Origin: Psychrobacter sp. Cmf 22.2
Lineage (GTDB): Bacteria > Pseudomonadota > Gammaproteobacteria > Pseudomonadales > Moraxellaceae
Assembly: GCF_001921745.1 (NCBI RefSeq)
Contig: NZ_MRYA01000002.1
Coordinates: forward strand, 186,001-250,000
Direction of reading: 5' to 3'
Length of the DNA: 64,000 bases
Positions 47,369-58,481 of the stretch are shown here, one piece after another (position 1 is the stretch's first letter; each line of letters starts with the position of its first letter). Under the pieces are notes generated by a model. It saw only the letters and a program-made list of their open reading frames with translations. It was not told the DNA's origin and searched no databases. A program made the translations under genes and the position numbers.

Positions 47369-47424
47369 GACAATAAATACGTATACTAACAAATTAAGTC
47401 AGCTTTACGCTGGCTTTTTTTTGC
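47369..47424 (+). repeat. 56-bp direct repeat, copy 1, containing the cysS terminator
   Basis: These 56 bases are identical to 49469-49524. They contain the hairpin AAGTCAGC-TTTAC-GCTGGCTT followed by eight T (47396-47422), which ends cysS. The repeat marks the left border of a tandem duplication unit that includes the following mscS gene. Confidence 0.9.
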
Positions 47425-47499
47425 GCGCTGTTTTAGTTTGACTTTATCTTTAAGATACTTTTTTTATATAAAACTCTCAGACTTATAGGCGCTAATCGT

Positions 47500-49437
47500 A
47501 TGAACCGCCTTACCAAAAAAGATTTTACGATGAACTCTTCTAAAGCTTATATTATGGTTGGGTTGCTGAGTATCATGTCTAGCAGCATTTACATGCCAGC
47601 TAAAGCTGCGGCGAGTGATACTGAGATCACCACTAATAAAAACAATGCACTCGCTACGAGAGCAGAGCAGACAATAGACAAGCCTGATGGTTTTATAGAG
47701 TATGCTGAACAAAAAGTTGAATCCCTTGAGCAAGAAGGCATTGAGCTGTCCGATACTATAAGTGACGCTTTATACGAAGATGAGCGAGCAGCGATGCAGC
47801 AAACGGACAAGCTGCAAGGATATACTGGGCTTACAGGTGGACAGGACGCAAACTACTTTGTTTTAAAGCGGTTAAATACAGGTCTACCGACATTGTCACC
47901 ACCGCCAAACCTGTCCACACCGTTTGCAGCGTTGGAGTTTTTTCAAACGTCTGCGGTCACAAAACGATTTGACTTGGCTGCTTATGCACTTAATCTAAAT
48001 TTGTTTGATCCGAGCTTGCAGCCAAACCGCGGTATGGAGTTGTCCAAACGTCTTGATTTTTTGCTTCATAGAAAGAATCTTTATGTTTTTAATAAAATGC
48101 CAGATCGTCCTGATGGTTTGATTGAACCCTCTATCGGTAGCAGTAATCCCCTGCACGGTGTTTCGCGCCGCGCTATTCAACTTGGTCATATTGATTATCG
48201 TGGGCATCGAATACCTATATTCGTCGAACGAGTAAAAGTCGGCGACAACGCTCCTGTTTGGGTGTTTTCTGCCCAGACCGTCAGTCATATCGATAAGCTT
48301 TATGAGCAGTACAAACCTGCAAAGTTCGAAAGCTATTTGCCATCACTGCTCAAACTGCGAGTCCTTGGTATCGCTGTTTGGGAGTTTTTGGCTTTATTTA
48401 TCTTCTTTATCGTGACGCTAGGACTGGGCTGGGTGGTTAGTAGGCTTACTGGTCGTTTGATAGATCGTTATACTAATGAGGAAGATGGCTCTTACATCGG
48501 TCGCAAAAAAAGCATCACGGACTTGGTCAATAAATTTACCATACCGCTGACTTTTACCATTAGTTTGTCTTTAGTATTTACCTTGGTTTCAGGTGGTTTT
48601 CCTTTTATAGACGCTATTGCAACAGCGACGCGTCCTATTGTATGGATAGCTTTAGTACTGAGCGCTATTTGGCTTGGTATTCGCGTCATTAACTTCTTTG
48701 CCAATCGTTATGAGGACATTCAAATCGACAGCTTAGAGTATGACGAGTATGACGAGTACCGTAAGCGTACGACTTATTTATCAGTATTTCGACGCGTTTT
48801 TATCTTTGTTATGGTCATTGGCAGTGTTTGGATTGGAATGAGCGAATTTGTCAATCTTGAGGGCCTTGGTAAAACCTTATTGACTTCTGCTGGTATTTTG
48901 AGTGTAGTGATTGGTATTGCTGCGCAGCCCACGCTTGGTAATATCGTCGCAGGCTTACAGATAGCCATGACTCAGCCCATACGTATCGGTGATACAATTA
49001 TGTATGATGGCAATTGGAGTACTGTTGAGGATTTAGGTTACACCTACGCTACCATCAAAACTTGGGATGAACGCCGTTTGTTTGTACCGATGCGCTACTT
49101 TGTGACAGAGACCGTTGAGAATTGGTCACATCCTGACCCTCATCAAACATTTACGGTAACTGTGCTGGTGGACTATGGTATCAATGTCGATGACGTTCGT
49201 GATAAATATGCGGCAGTGGTGCAAGCTAGTGAGTACTGGGATGGTGAGACTGAACCTATGCTGTATGTGTTGTCCGTAGATAGAGACACTATAGAGCTGT
49301 ATGGCACTTTAGCGGCTGACAATCCTGATGATGGCTGGATGCTGCAATGTGAGATTCGTGAACAGCTGCTGGCTTATCTTTATGATGAGCAAAAACCCTA
49401 TCTACCTGCCGAGCGTATCACTTTTAAAAACATTTAA
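47500..49437 (+). CDS. MscS-family mechanosensitive channel, copy 1
   Basis: A tension-gated channel for osmolyte release. A signal peptide (MVGLLSIMSSSIYMPAKAAA) leads a ~250-residue periplasmic domain, then membrane helices LGIAVWEFLALFIFFIVTLGLGWVV, PLTFTISLSLVFTLVSGG, IVWIALVLSAIWLGIRVINFF and the pore region VFIFVMVIGSVWIGMSEF...SAGILSVVIGIAAQPTLGNIVAGLQIAMTQPIRIGDTIMY. The MscS cytoplasmic domain (EDLGYTYATIKTWDERRLFVPMRYF...) follows. ATG 47500 has AGGCG upstream; ATG 47530 is the alternative. The length (645) fits large MscS paralogs. It is closely similar along its whole length to the next gene. Confidence 0.9.
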   Translation: MNRLTKKDFTMNSSKAYIMVGLLSIMSSSIYMPAKAAASDTEITTNKNNALATRAEQTIDKPDGFIEYAEQKVESLEQEGIELSDTISDALYEDERAAMQQTDKLQGYTGLTGGQDANYFVLKRLNTGLPTLSPPPNLSTPFAALEFFQTSAVTKRFDLAAYALNLNLFDPSLQPNRGMELSKRLDFLLHRKNLYVFNKMPDRPDGLIEPSIGSSNPLHGVSRRAIQLGHIDYRGHRIPIFVERVKVGDNAPVWVFSAQTVSHIDKLYEQYKPAKFESYLPSLLKLRVLGIAVWEFLALFIFFIVTLGLGWVVSRLTGRLIDRYTNEEDGSYIGRKKSITDLVNKFTIPLTFTISLSLVFTLVSGGFPFIDAIATATRPIVWIALVLSAIWLGIRVINFFANRYEDIQIDSLEYDEYDEYRKRTTYLSVFRRVFIFVMVIGSVWIGMSEFVNLEGLGKTLLTSAGILSVVIGIAAQPTLGNIVAGLQIAMTQPIRIGDTIMYDGNWSTVEDLGYTYATIKTWDERRLFVPMRYFVTETVENWSHPDPHQTFTVTVLVDYGINVDDVRDKYAAVVQASEYWDGETEPMLYVLSVDRDTIELYGTLAADNPDDGWMLQCEIREQLLAYLYDEQKPYLPAERITFKNI

Positions 49438-49468
49438 TGTGTTTTAAAAAATCTAACGAGACTGTGTG

Positions 49469-49524
49469 GACAATAAATACGTATACTAACAAATTAAGTC
49501 AGCTTTACGCTGGCTTTTTTTTGC
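49469..49524 (+). repeat. 56-bp direct repeat, copy 2, with terminator in the leader of the second mscS gene
   Basis: Identical to 47369-47424, offset by exactly 2,100 bp. It carries the same hairpin and T-run (49496-49522), 32 bp after the first mscS gene, where it probably ends that transcript. A frame open from 49437 would read through it, which makes a downstream start for the second channel more likely. Confidence 0.9.
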
Positions 49525-49568
49525 TGACTACATTAGCTTATCATCATACTACAGCCAAGATTTTTTAT

Positions 49569-51632
49569 ATGAAAACGCCTTGTCATTCAAAAATGCATAA
49601 AAATATGAATACTTTAAGAAGTGTTACTGGTAAAGACAATAAGCAAGTCAGTCATTCTATACAAGATAGTCACGCAATGCATTATAAGAGGCACTATAAA
49701 GCGCTACAAATACTATTAAGCTTTTTTATCATTGCACTGAGCGCTATTTGTATGCCTACTTACGCTGCAACCAGTAATGATGGGCCTAGTACTAGCGAGC
49801 AAATGGTTAGTGAATCAAGCACTAATGCTCAGGATGATGCAAAAACTGAAGTGGCTGCTAAAGCAGAAAATTTGGTCGACTATGCGGCTCAAAAAATTGA
49901 TACGATCAAAAAAGAAGGCGTTAGTATCTCTGGAGTGACAGAAGAGATATTTGATCCTACAGAACGCAATGCTGTGCAACAATCTGGAAACTTACAAGGC
50001 GATGCAGGATTAAAAGGAGAGTATAACGAGAGCTATTATATTTTAGACAAGCTCAATACTGGTTTACCGCCTTTATCTGAGCCACCAAACCTGTCAACAC
50101 CACTGGCTACTTTGGAGTTTTTTCAATCAGCGGTAATGAAACAGCAGTTTGACTTGGCCGCTTATGCGCTCAATATGAACCTGATTGACAGTGAAGTTCA
50201 GCGCAGTCGCGCCCTTGAGCTGGCAAAGCGACTTGATTTTTTGTTATCTGAAAAAGAGCTTTATGTATTCGATGACCTGCCAGATCGTCCTGATGGTTTA
50301 ATCGAACCGCCACTTGGTAATGCCAGTAGCGTCATGGGTATTCCTAGACGCTCTATCCAATTAGGTTATATTGATTATCGCGAACGCCGTGTGCCTGTAT
50401 ATATGGAACGGGTACAAGTCAACGACGATGCACCGATTTGGGTGTTTTCAGCGCAGACCGTTGGCAATATCGATAATCTTTATGAGCAGTATCACCCCGC
50501 AGAGTTCGAACGACATTTACCCATATGGATGAAACTACAGTTTTTTGGTATTGCGTTATGGGAGTTTTTGGCTTTATTTTCATTTTTCTTATTTACCATG
50601 GCGATGGGTTGGTTACTAAGTAAAGGCACTGAAAAGCTCATTAGCCGCTATATTGATGACGATCAAAAGTACAGCACCTATTATGTAGGCAGTACTAACA
50701 GTGTGGCAGACTTGGTAAGTAAGCTGACCGTACCATTAACTTTTAGCATCAGCTTCTCGTTAGTTTTTACTTTAGTATCAGGCGGTTTTCCATATTTAGA
50801 CGCGGTAGCTTCCTCGACTCGTCCAGTTATTTGGGTTGGGTTGGTGTTTAGTACGATGTGGCTTGGTATACGTGTTATTAACTTTTTTGCCAATCGCTAT
50901 CAAGACATGCAGATTGAAAACCTGTCTGAAGAACACCTTGATAAAGAGCGACGTCGTCGTACTTATGTGTCGATATTTCGCCGTGTCTTTATTTTTGCCA
51001 TGATACTTGGCAGTATTTGGATCGGTCTTAGTGAATTTACTAATATGGAAGGTCTCGGCACGACCTTATTGACCTCGGCTGGTATCGCTGGTGTGATCAT
51101 TGGTATAGCCGCGCAGCCCATATTGGGTAACATCATCGCTGGGGTACAGGTAGCGGTAACCCAGCCGATCCGTATCGGCGATACTGTGATGATGGAGGGC
51201 GATTGGACCACTATTGAAGATCTGCGTTATACCTACGCGGTGCTAAAGACATGGGATGAGCGCCGCTTAATCGTGCCAATGCGTCATCTCATCACTGAAG
51301 TGGTAGAAAACTGGTCACATACTGAAGCACATCAGACTTGTGTAGTCTATCTATACGTTGATTATGGAGCAGATATCGATGCTATTCGAAACAAGTTTAG
51401 TGAGCTGGTGAAAGAAAGCGAATTTTGGGATGGTGAGACAGACCCTCAAATGCTGACAGTGTCATTAAGTGAAAACACGATTAAATTACGCGGTAGTCTG
51501 GCATCTGATAGTCCTATGAATGCGTTTTATTTAGAATGTGAAGTGCGTGAGCAGATGCTCAGCTATCTATATCAGGAGCAAAGAGAGTATCTACCGGCCG
51601 AGCGTTTAATATTTAAAGATAGGGACGAATAA
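49569..51632 (+). CDS. MscS-family mechanosensitive channel, copy 2 (tandem duplicate)
   Basis: A paralog of the preceding channel with the same domain order: leader and signal-like helix (YKALQILLSFFIIALSAICMPTYAA), periplasmic domain (LDKLNTGLPPLSEPPNLSTPLATLEFFQSAVMKQQFDLAAYALNMNLID), membrane helices, pore segment GVIIGIAAQPILGNIIAGVQVAVTQPIRIGDTVMM and the cytoplasmic EDLRYTYAVLKTWDERRLIVPMRHLITEVVENWSH. The frame opens at 49437, but that would translate the duplicated terminator. ATG 49569 or ATG 49677 (MHYKRHYKALQ) are better starts, although no strong ribosome binding site marks either. The N-terminal parts have diverged more than the rest. Confidence 0.87.
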   Translation: MKTPCHSKMHKNMNTLRSVTGKDNKQVSHSIQDSHAMHYKRHYKALQILLSFFIIALSAICMPTYAATSNDGPSTSEQMVSESSTNAQDDAKTEVAAKAENLVDYAAQKIDTIKKEGVSISGVTEEIFDPTERNAVQQSGNLQGDAGLKGEYNESYYILDKLNTGLPPLSEPPNLSTPLATLEFFQSAVMKQQFDLAAYALNMNLIDSEVQRSRALELAKRLDFLLSEKELYVFDDLPDRPDGLIEPPLGNASSVMGIPRRSIQLGYIDYRERRVPVYMERVQVNDDAPIWVFSAQTVGNIDNLYEQYHPAEFERHLPIWMKLQFFGIALWEFLALFSFFLFTMAMGWLLSKGTEKLISRYIDDDQKYSTYYVGSTNSVADLVSKLTVPLTFSISFSLVFTLVSGGFPYLDAVASSTRPVIWVGLVFSTMWLGIRVINFFANRYQDMQIENLSEEHLDKERRRRTYVSIFRRVFIFAMILGSIWIGLSEFTNMEGLGTTLLTSAGIAGVIIGIAAQPILGNIIAGVQVAVTQPIRIGDTVMMEGDWTTIEDLRYTYAVLKTWDERRLIVPMRHLITEVVENWSHTEAHQTCVVYLYVDYGADIDAIRNKFSELVKESEFWDGETDPQMLTVSLSENTIKLRGSLASDSPMNAFYLECEVREQMLSYLYQEQREYLPAERLIFKDRDE

Positions 51633-51662
51633 CGAATGATTGGTTGATGCTTTTTATTAGTA

Positions 51663-51704
51663 AAATAAGCGAGTAAATATAACATGCGATTTACGCGCTT
51701 ATTT
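51663..51704 (+). terminator. Terminator after the second mscS gene
   Basis: AAATAAGCGAGTAAAT (51663-51678) pairs with ATTTACGCGCTTATTT (51689-51704) with one mismatch and a 10-base loop, 30 bp after the stop. Confidence 0.75.
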
Positions 51705-53448
<1,744 letters not shown>

Positions 53449-53516
53449 ACTGGCGTATTAACCAAATTATTGCTTTAAATATTCATTCTTTGATATATAA
53501 TGTCTTAGAATACAAC

Positions 53517-53550
53517 AGTCAACAATGCTCGTGTATTGTTGGCTTTTTTT
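53517..53550 (+). terminator. Terminator after guaB
   Basis: AGTCAACAAT (53517-53526) pairs with ATTGTTGGCT (53535-53544) with one G-U-type mismatch, followed by a run of T to 53550. Confidence 0.8.
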
Positions 53551-53637
53551 ATAAAATAAATTTAGTGGACAGACTATCATGCCTAAAGGCGTTTGGATTC
53601 TGTTATCGCTAACAGCTAGCACAAGGATATAATCATA

Positions 53638-55002
53638 ATGAGCTATTTTGGCACCGATGGTATACGTGGAAAATTTGGACAACTACCTATTACACCAGAT
53701 TTTATTTTAAAATTGGGCTATGTAACAGGACGGGTGCTTATAGAGAATAATGATAATCCTAATCGTAAACCTAGTGTGGTCATCGGTAAAGACACCCGTC
53801 TTTCAGGTTATGTGATTGAGGGAGCACTTCAAGCAGGCTTTAACGCAGCAGGCGTCGATGTACATATGCTAGGTCCGCTACCCACGCCAGCTATTGCGCA
53901 TATTACTCGTAGCTTTCATGCTGATGCTGGTGTTGTGATTTCAGCCTCACATAATCCTTACTATGATAACGGTATCAAGCTGTTTTCAGGCGATGGCAAA
54001 AAGCTAACTGATGAGATGCAAGATGCTATCAACGATAAATTGCAAGCGATGATGAATCCTACTAACGACGACTTACTGATGCCTATCATAGACCCATCGC
54101 AGTTGGGTAAGCACACTCGCATCAATGATGCTACAGGCCGCTACATCGAATTTTGTAAAGGAACTTTTCCTTATCAATATGATCTGAGTCATTTGACTGT
54201 TGTCGTAGATTGCGCCAATGGTGCAGGCTATAGTGTCGCTCCAAGAGTCATGCGTGAGCTTGGCGCTACTGTAATACCTATTAATAATAAACCTGATGGT
54301 ATCAATATCAATGCCGACTGCGGCTCAACACATCCTGAAGGTCTGCAAAAAGCGGTTTTAGAATATGATGCAGACGTTGGCATTGCACTAGATGGAGATG
54401 GAGACCGTATCGTCATGGTAGACGAAACGGGTAAGCTGGTTGATGGTGATGGCATCCTATATGTGCTTGCTACTCAAGGACAGTCACGTGTCAAGGGGGT
54501 TGTTGGAACCTTGATGAGTAATATGGGCCTAGAGCTTGCACTACAAAATGCAGGAATTGAGTTCACTCGTGCGAAAGTCGGTGATCGCTATGTTATGCAA
54601 GAGCTTGCCGCCAATGATTGGTTATTAGGCGGTGAGCCATCAGGGCATATATTATGTTTAGATAAAAGCCGTACCGGTGACGCTATTATTGCAAGCCTGC
54701 AAGTACTTGCCGTTATGCAATCAGAGGGCAAAGCATTAAGTGAGCTAACAGAAGGGTTTGAAATCTTACCGCAAAAGCTTGTCAATGTTCGCTTGAATCA
54801 AATGCAAGATCCTTATGAGCAAGAAGAGTTGGTGCAAGCTTTTGATAAAGCACAAGCTACTTTAGAAGGTCGAGGTCGTCTGCTTATTCGTCAATCAGGT
54901 ACAGAGCCTATGATTCGGGTGATGGTCGAGTCAGATGATGAGATTGAGTGTGATGTCATGGCCAATGACTTGGCAGATAAAATCAAAGCAGTATTGGGTT
55001 AA
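53638..55002 (+). CDS. glmM: Phosphoglucosamine mutase
   Basis: Interconverts glucosamine-6-phosphate and glucosamine-1-phosphate for peptidoglycan and lipopolysaccharide precursors. The start [21 protein letters not shown], the phosphoserine loop [22 protein letters not shown], the metal site [16 protein letters not shown], the sugar-binding [20 protein letters not shown] and the phosphate loop [15 protein letters not shown] are all intact. Length 454 matches the family. AAGGA lies upstream of the ATG. It is 35 bp ahead of pdxH and may be co-transcribed with it. Confidence 0.96.
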   Translation: MSYFGTDGIRGKFGQLPITPDFILKLGYVTGRVLIENNDNPNRKPSVVIGKDTRLSGYVIEGALQAGFNAAGVDVHMLGPLPTPAIAHITRSFHADAGVVISASHNPYYDNGIKLFSGDGKKLTDEMQDAINDKLQAMMNPTNDDLLMPIIDPSQLGKHTRINDATGRYIEFCKGTFPYQYDLSHLTVVVDCANGAGYSVAPRVMRELGATVIPINNKPDGININADCGSTHPEGLQKAVLEYDADVGIALDGDGDRIVMVDETGKLVDGDGILYVLATQGQSRVKGVVGTLMSNMGLELALQNAGIEFTRAKVGDRYVMQELAANDWLLGGEPSGHILCLDKSRTGDAIIASLQVLAVMQSEGKALSELTEGFEILPQKLVNVRLNQMQDPYEQEELVQAFDKAQATLEGRGRLLIRQSGTEPMIRVMVESDDEIECDVMANDLADKIKAVLG

Positions 55003-55037
55003 CCGTTTAATATAATATCTTAAGATAAGGGTGCAGC

Positions 55038-55706
55038 ATGAGCATGGACTTTACTGATCAGCGTTTATCATATGAAAAAGGCAGTCTTGATCAACAGTCA
55101 GTACCGGCATCACCGTTTGAGCTGTTAAAGACTTGGATGAATGAGGCGATAGAGCAGCAAGTACAAGAGCCGTATGCTATGAGCTTAGCAACGTGCGGCG
55201 CGGACAATAAGCCTAGTGTCCGTATCGTCCTTATGCGTGAAATCACTGAGAATGGCGTAGTATTTTATACTAACTACGAGAGCGCCAAGGGTCAGGACAT
55301 TGCAGAGAATCCAAATGCTGAGGTACTATTCTTTTGGCATGAGCTTGAGCGTCAAATTCGTATTGGTGGTAGCATTGCTAAAATAGATGCTAATAAATCT
55401 GCTGCTTACTTTCAAAAGCGTCCGCATGATAGTCAAGTAGGTGCGTGGGTCAGTCAACCACAAAGCGGTGAAGTGGCCAATCGTGAAGTAATGGAACAAG
55501 CGTTTGAGGCGCTTCAAAATGACTATCCAGAAAACAGCCAAGTACCAACACCAGAATTTTGGGGTGGTTACGAGATTACTATTCATGAGATAGAGTTTTG
55601 GCAGGGTCGTGCCAGTCGCATGCATGACCGTATTGTCTATACTCGTGATGGCAATGAAGCAAATAAAAAGGACGCTAGCTGGTCTACCAAGCGCTTATTG
55701 CCATAA
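55038..55706 (+). CDS. pdxH: Pyridoxamine/pyridoxine 5'-phosphate oxidase
   Basis: An FMN enzyme that makes pyridoxal 5'-phosphate, the cofactor needed by several PLP enzymes in the window. Conserved parts are YAMSLATCGADNKPSVRIVLMREITENGVVFYTNYESAKGQDIAENP, VLFFWHELERQIRIGGSIAKID, FQKRPHDSQVGAWVSQPQSG, and the C-terminal WGGYEITIHEIEFWQGRASRMHDRIVYTR plus WSTKRLLP. Length 222. The start could be ATG 55038 or ATG 55044 (MDFTDQ); 55038 follows AAGGG. Confidence 0.96.
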   Translation: MSMDFTDQRLSYEKGSLDQQSVPASPFELLKTWMNEAIEQQVQEPYAMSLATCGADNKPSVRIVLMREITENGVVFYTNYESAKGQDIAENPNAEVLFFWHELERQIRIGGSIAKIDANKSAAYFQKRPHDSQVGAWVSQPQSGEVANREVMEQAFEALQNDYPENSQVPTPEFWGGYEITIHEIEFWQGRASRMHDRIVYTRDGNEANKKDASWSTKRLLP

Positions 55707-55728
55707 ATTCTCATTCTGTCTTATAAAT

Positions 55729-55762
55729 AAAAAGGAGCCCAATTTAATTGGACTCCTTTTTT
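55729..55762. terminator. Terminator between pdxH and the GST gene
   Basis: AAAAAGGAGCCCAATT pairs with AATTGGACTCCTTTTTTT with one mismatch and a very short loop. It lies between convergent genes and has A- and T-runs on both sides, so it can serve both. Confidence 0.75.
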
Positions 55763-55818
55763 TGATGACTGTTTTTAACGATGGTTTATAAAAACCAATC
55801 TTACATACAAGAACCTAT

Positions 55819-56454
55819 TTAGTTTTGTACTGATTCATCATGCTCGGCCTCAAGTCGCATAGCGTTTTGATAGCTCTCAATGCCAGCAAGCTGTAATGCA
55901 TATTGCTTAATGTGAGGATAATCCTCCAGCTGCTTACGCTTAGCCAGCATAATCAAATCAAACGATAGCATAAAGTCTGCACCACTTAGCTTATTGCCAA
56001 CGATAAACGATTTACCTTCGATTTCGTCATTTAAATAGCTTAACAGTTTGTGCTTTTCAGCACCAATATAGCCATTCAAAAACTCATTGTCAGTGATGCC
56101 GGCTTTATTAGTAAACAACTCAAGCAATAAAGGCACCATGAGCGAGCTCTCAGCAAAATCTATCCACTGTAAATAATGCCCATAGTCACTGCTATCTGTA
56201 GCAGGACGCAAGCTATCAGGTGCAAAGCGCTCAATTAATAATTGGGTAATCGCTCCTGATTCTGCATACATCACCCCATCTATCTCGATAACGGGCGACT
56301 TACCAAGTGGATGTACTGCTTTAAGACTATCTGGTGCCAAATTGGTTTTGGCATCACGTTGATAGCTGACAATCTCATAAGGTTCGCCAAGCTCTTCTAA
56401 GAGCCAAAGCGTACGTAACGAGCGCGATTGATTAAGATGATGTAAACGAATCAT
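55819..56454 (-). CDS. Glutathione S-transferase
   Basis: A thioredoxin-like N-terminal domain (IRLHHLNQSRSLRTLWLLEELGEPYEIVSYQRD, then HPLGKSPVIEIDGVMYAESGAITQLLIERF with the glutathione-binding Glu-Ser pair) and an all-helical C-terminal domain (GKSFIVGNKLSGADFMLSFDLIML, with the N-capping S-G-A-D motif). Length 211 is typical. Proteins of this class conjugate glutathione to electrophiles or reduce peroxides. It follows the DJ-1-like gene by 48 bp and is the last gene of the minus-strand detoxification run. Confidence 0.88.
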   Translation of the reverse strand: MIRLHHLNQSRSLRTLWLLEELGEPYEIVSYQRDAKTNLAPDSLKAVHPLGKSPVIEIDGVMYAESGAITQLLIERFAPDSLRPATDSSDYGHYLQWIDFAESSLMVPLLLELFTNKAGITDNEFLNGYIGAEKHKLLSYLNDEIEGKSFIVGNKLSGADFMLSFDLIMLAKRKQLEDYPHIKQYALQLAGIESYQNAMRLEAEHDESVQN

Positions 56455-56502
56455 AGTATTGGCCTTTATTGCTTAGTTTGTGGTGTTAATCATCAAATGC
56501 TA

Positions 56503-57180
56503 TTAGCCTTTAAGCTTGGTAATCAAATGCTTGGCTGCTTCTTCTGATGAGGCTGGATTCTGACCTGTAATGAGCAGACCATCTTCGACCACAAACGACT
56601 CCCAATCAGCGGCTTTCTCATAGTTGCCACCGTTGGCTATCAGTGCATCTTCTACTAGGAATGGCACCACATCGGTAAGGCCAACCGCTTCTTCTTCTGT
56701 ATTGGTAAAGCCAGTAACGGTCTTACCTTTCACTAGGTACTCACCGTCAATCTTGACGTTTTTAAGTGCTGCAGGAGAATGACAAACAAAAGCAACAGGT
56801 TTGTCTTGCTTCACGAAAGTCTCAATCAAATTGATAGAGTTTTCATCAACTGCCAAATCCCATAATGGGCCATGACCACCAGGATAGAATACTGAGTCAA
56901 AGTCTTCCGCTTTCATATCAGCAAGTTTTTTGGTATTGGCAAGATGCTTTTGCGCATCGCTGTCTTCTTTAAAACGCTTGGTATCTTTCGTTTGCGCGTC
57001 TTCAGTATCGCTACTAGGATCAAGGGGTGGCTGACCGCCAGCAGGAGAGGCGAGTGTCACATTGACACCAGCATCAAGAAAAGCATAATAAGGGGCTGCA
57101 AATTCTTCTAGCCAAAAGCCAGTTTTCTTACCCGTATCGCCCAATTCATCATGTGAAGTTAGTACCATTAAAATATTCAT
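56503..57180 (-). CDS. DJ-1/PfpI-family protein (Hsp31-like class I glutamine amidotransferase fold)
   Basis: The start MNILMVLTSHDELGDTGKKTGFWLEEFAAPYYAF, the segment FDSVFYPGGHGPLWDLA and the nucleophile elbow VAFVCHSPAALKNV (Cys-His) are those of the Hsp31/YDR533C group, members of which act as glutathione-independent glyoxalases and chaperones. A ~35-residue polar insert (DPSSDTEDAQTKDTKRFKEDSD) follows the second strand. It probably helps clear methylglyoxal-like aldehydes, in line with its neighbours. AAAAGGA precedes the ATG. Confidence 0.87.
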   Translation of the reverse strand: MNILMVLTSHDELGDTGKKTGFWLEEFAAPYYAFLDAGVNVTLASPAGGQPPLDPSSDTEDAQTKDTKRFKEDSDAQKHLANTKKLADMKAEDFDSVFYPGGHGPLWDLAVDENSINLIETFVKQDKPVAFVCHSPAALKNVKIDGEYLVKGKTVTGFTNTEEEAVGLTDVVPFLVEDALIANGGNYEKAADWESFVVEDGLLITGQNPASSEEAAKHLITKLKG

Positions 57181-57397
57181 AGTTGTCCTTTTTTATTGAA
57201 GTGATTTTTAAGTGATTGGTGTTTAGCAGTCACGTTTAAACAACCATACTTAATCGTTATTTGTATTAACGATGACTGCTAGCCGTATTCATGTAACAGT
57301 ATTCATGGTAAAGATGTCATTTTCAGTAGTTGTCTTAACCAATTGTGTTGTTAAGTCGTTATTTACCACTGACTTGAATTTCGTCAACAAATACTGA

Positions 57398-58447
57398 TTA
57401 TTTAACGTCAGCTACTTTGACTACTGTTTTACCGAAGTTATCGCCATTTAGCATACGAACAAAGGCATTTGGTGCATCGTCTAAGCCTTCAGCGATGGAT
57501 TCTTTAGTTTTCACATCACCTGACTCTACCCATTTGCTCATGGTTTTGAGGAACTCTGGGAAATGATCGCCATACTCTTCAAAGATGATAAAGCCTTTGA
57601 TGGTTAAACGACGGCTCAGAATATTGCCCATCAATACACCTAAACGATCCTTGCCATCAGGCAGTTCAGTCGCGTTGTACTGTGAGACCAGACCACATAC
57701 TGGGATACGGGCATGAGCATTTAATAACGGCATGACCGCGTCAAATACTTTACCACCGACGTTTTCGTAATAGATATCGATACCATCTGGGCAGGCGGCT
57801 TTTAACTGCTCAGCGAAGTCATCCGCTTTATGGTCAATACAGACATCAAAGCCAAGCTCATTAACGGCAAAATCACACTTGTCTTTACCACCAGCAATAC
57901 CAACGGTACGGGTACCGTATTGATTACCCACTTGACCAACCGTTGCGCCAACGGGACCTGTTGCGGCAGCGACGACCAGCGTCTCACCTTTTTGTGGTTT
58001 ACCGATATCAGTCAAACCCATATAACCGGTAAAGCCGGGCATACCGAGTACGCCTAAACCATAGGAAGGGTTTGGCATATCTTTATCTAATTTCAGCACG
58101 CCTATCCCATCACTGACACTGTAATCCTGCCAGCCTGAATTTGCTACCACCAAATCACCGACAGCAAATTTATCAAGGTTAGATTTAACGACTTGAGCAA
58201 CGGTTGCGCCCATAATGACATCACCAACCTCTAAGGGGTCAGCATAGCTTTTGGCATCGCTCATGCGGCCACGCATGTACGGGTCTAATGACAAATAGAC
58301 GGTACGTAGCAGCATCTCATTGTCATTTGGCGTCGGGATATCGCTGGTTGTCATGTCAAAGTTTTCAGCTTTTGGTTCGCCAGTAGGACGGCTGGCCAAT
58401 TTAATTTGACGGTTTGTTTCTTGATTTTGCTGTTTATCAAAGCTCAT
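57398..58447 (-). CDS. NADPH-dependent enone/alkenal reductase-like MDR protein (CurA type)
   Basis: A zinc-free medium-chain dehydrogenase/reductase. The N-terminal IKLASRPTGEPKAENFDMTTSDIP and LRTVYLSLDPYMRGRMSDAKSYADPLEVGDVIMG match the curcumin/prostaglandin/alkenal reductase branch, the nucleotide site is VVAAATGPVGATVGQVGNQYGTRTVGIAGG, and GIDIYYENVGGKVFDAVMPLLN follows. It should reduce alpha,beta-unsaturated ketones or aldehydes. Length 349. AAAAGGA precedes the ATG. It lies 34 bp after the alcohol dehydrogenase gene and is probably in its transcript. Confidence 0.9.
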   Translation of the reverse strand: MSFDKQQNQETNRQIKLASRPTGEPKAENFDMTTSDIPTPNDNEMLLRTVYLSLDPYMRGRMSDAKSYADPLEVGDVIMGATVAQVVKSNLDKFAVGDLVVANSGWQDYSVSDGIGVLKLDKDMPNPSYGLGVLGMPGFTGYMGLTDIGKPQKGETLVVAAATGPVGATVGQVGNQYGTRTVGIAGGKDKCDFAVNELGFDVCIDHKADDFAEQLKAACPDGIDIYYENVGGKVFDAVMPLLNAHARIPVCGLVSQYNATELPDGKDRLGVLMGNILSRRLTIKGFIIFEEYGDHFPEFLKTMSKWVESGDVKTKESIAEGLDDAPNAFVRMLNGDNFGKTVVKVADVK

Positions 58448-58481
58448 TTTAATAATCCTTTTTATTTATTGATTTAAGATT

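Noticed and set aside
53580..53634. Very short frame starting ATGCCTAAAGGC just before glmM
   Set aside because: Only about 17 codons, and no sign of coupling or conservation that can be judged from here.
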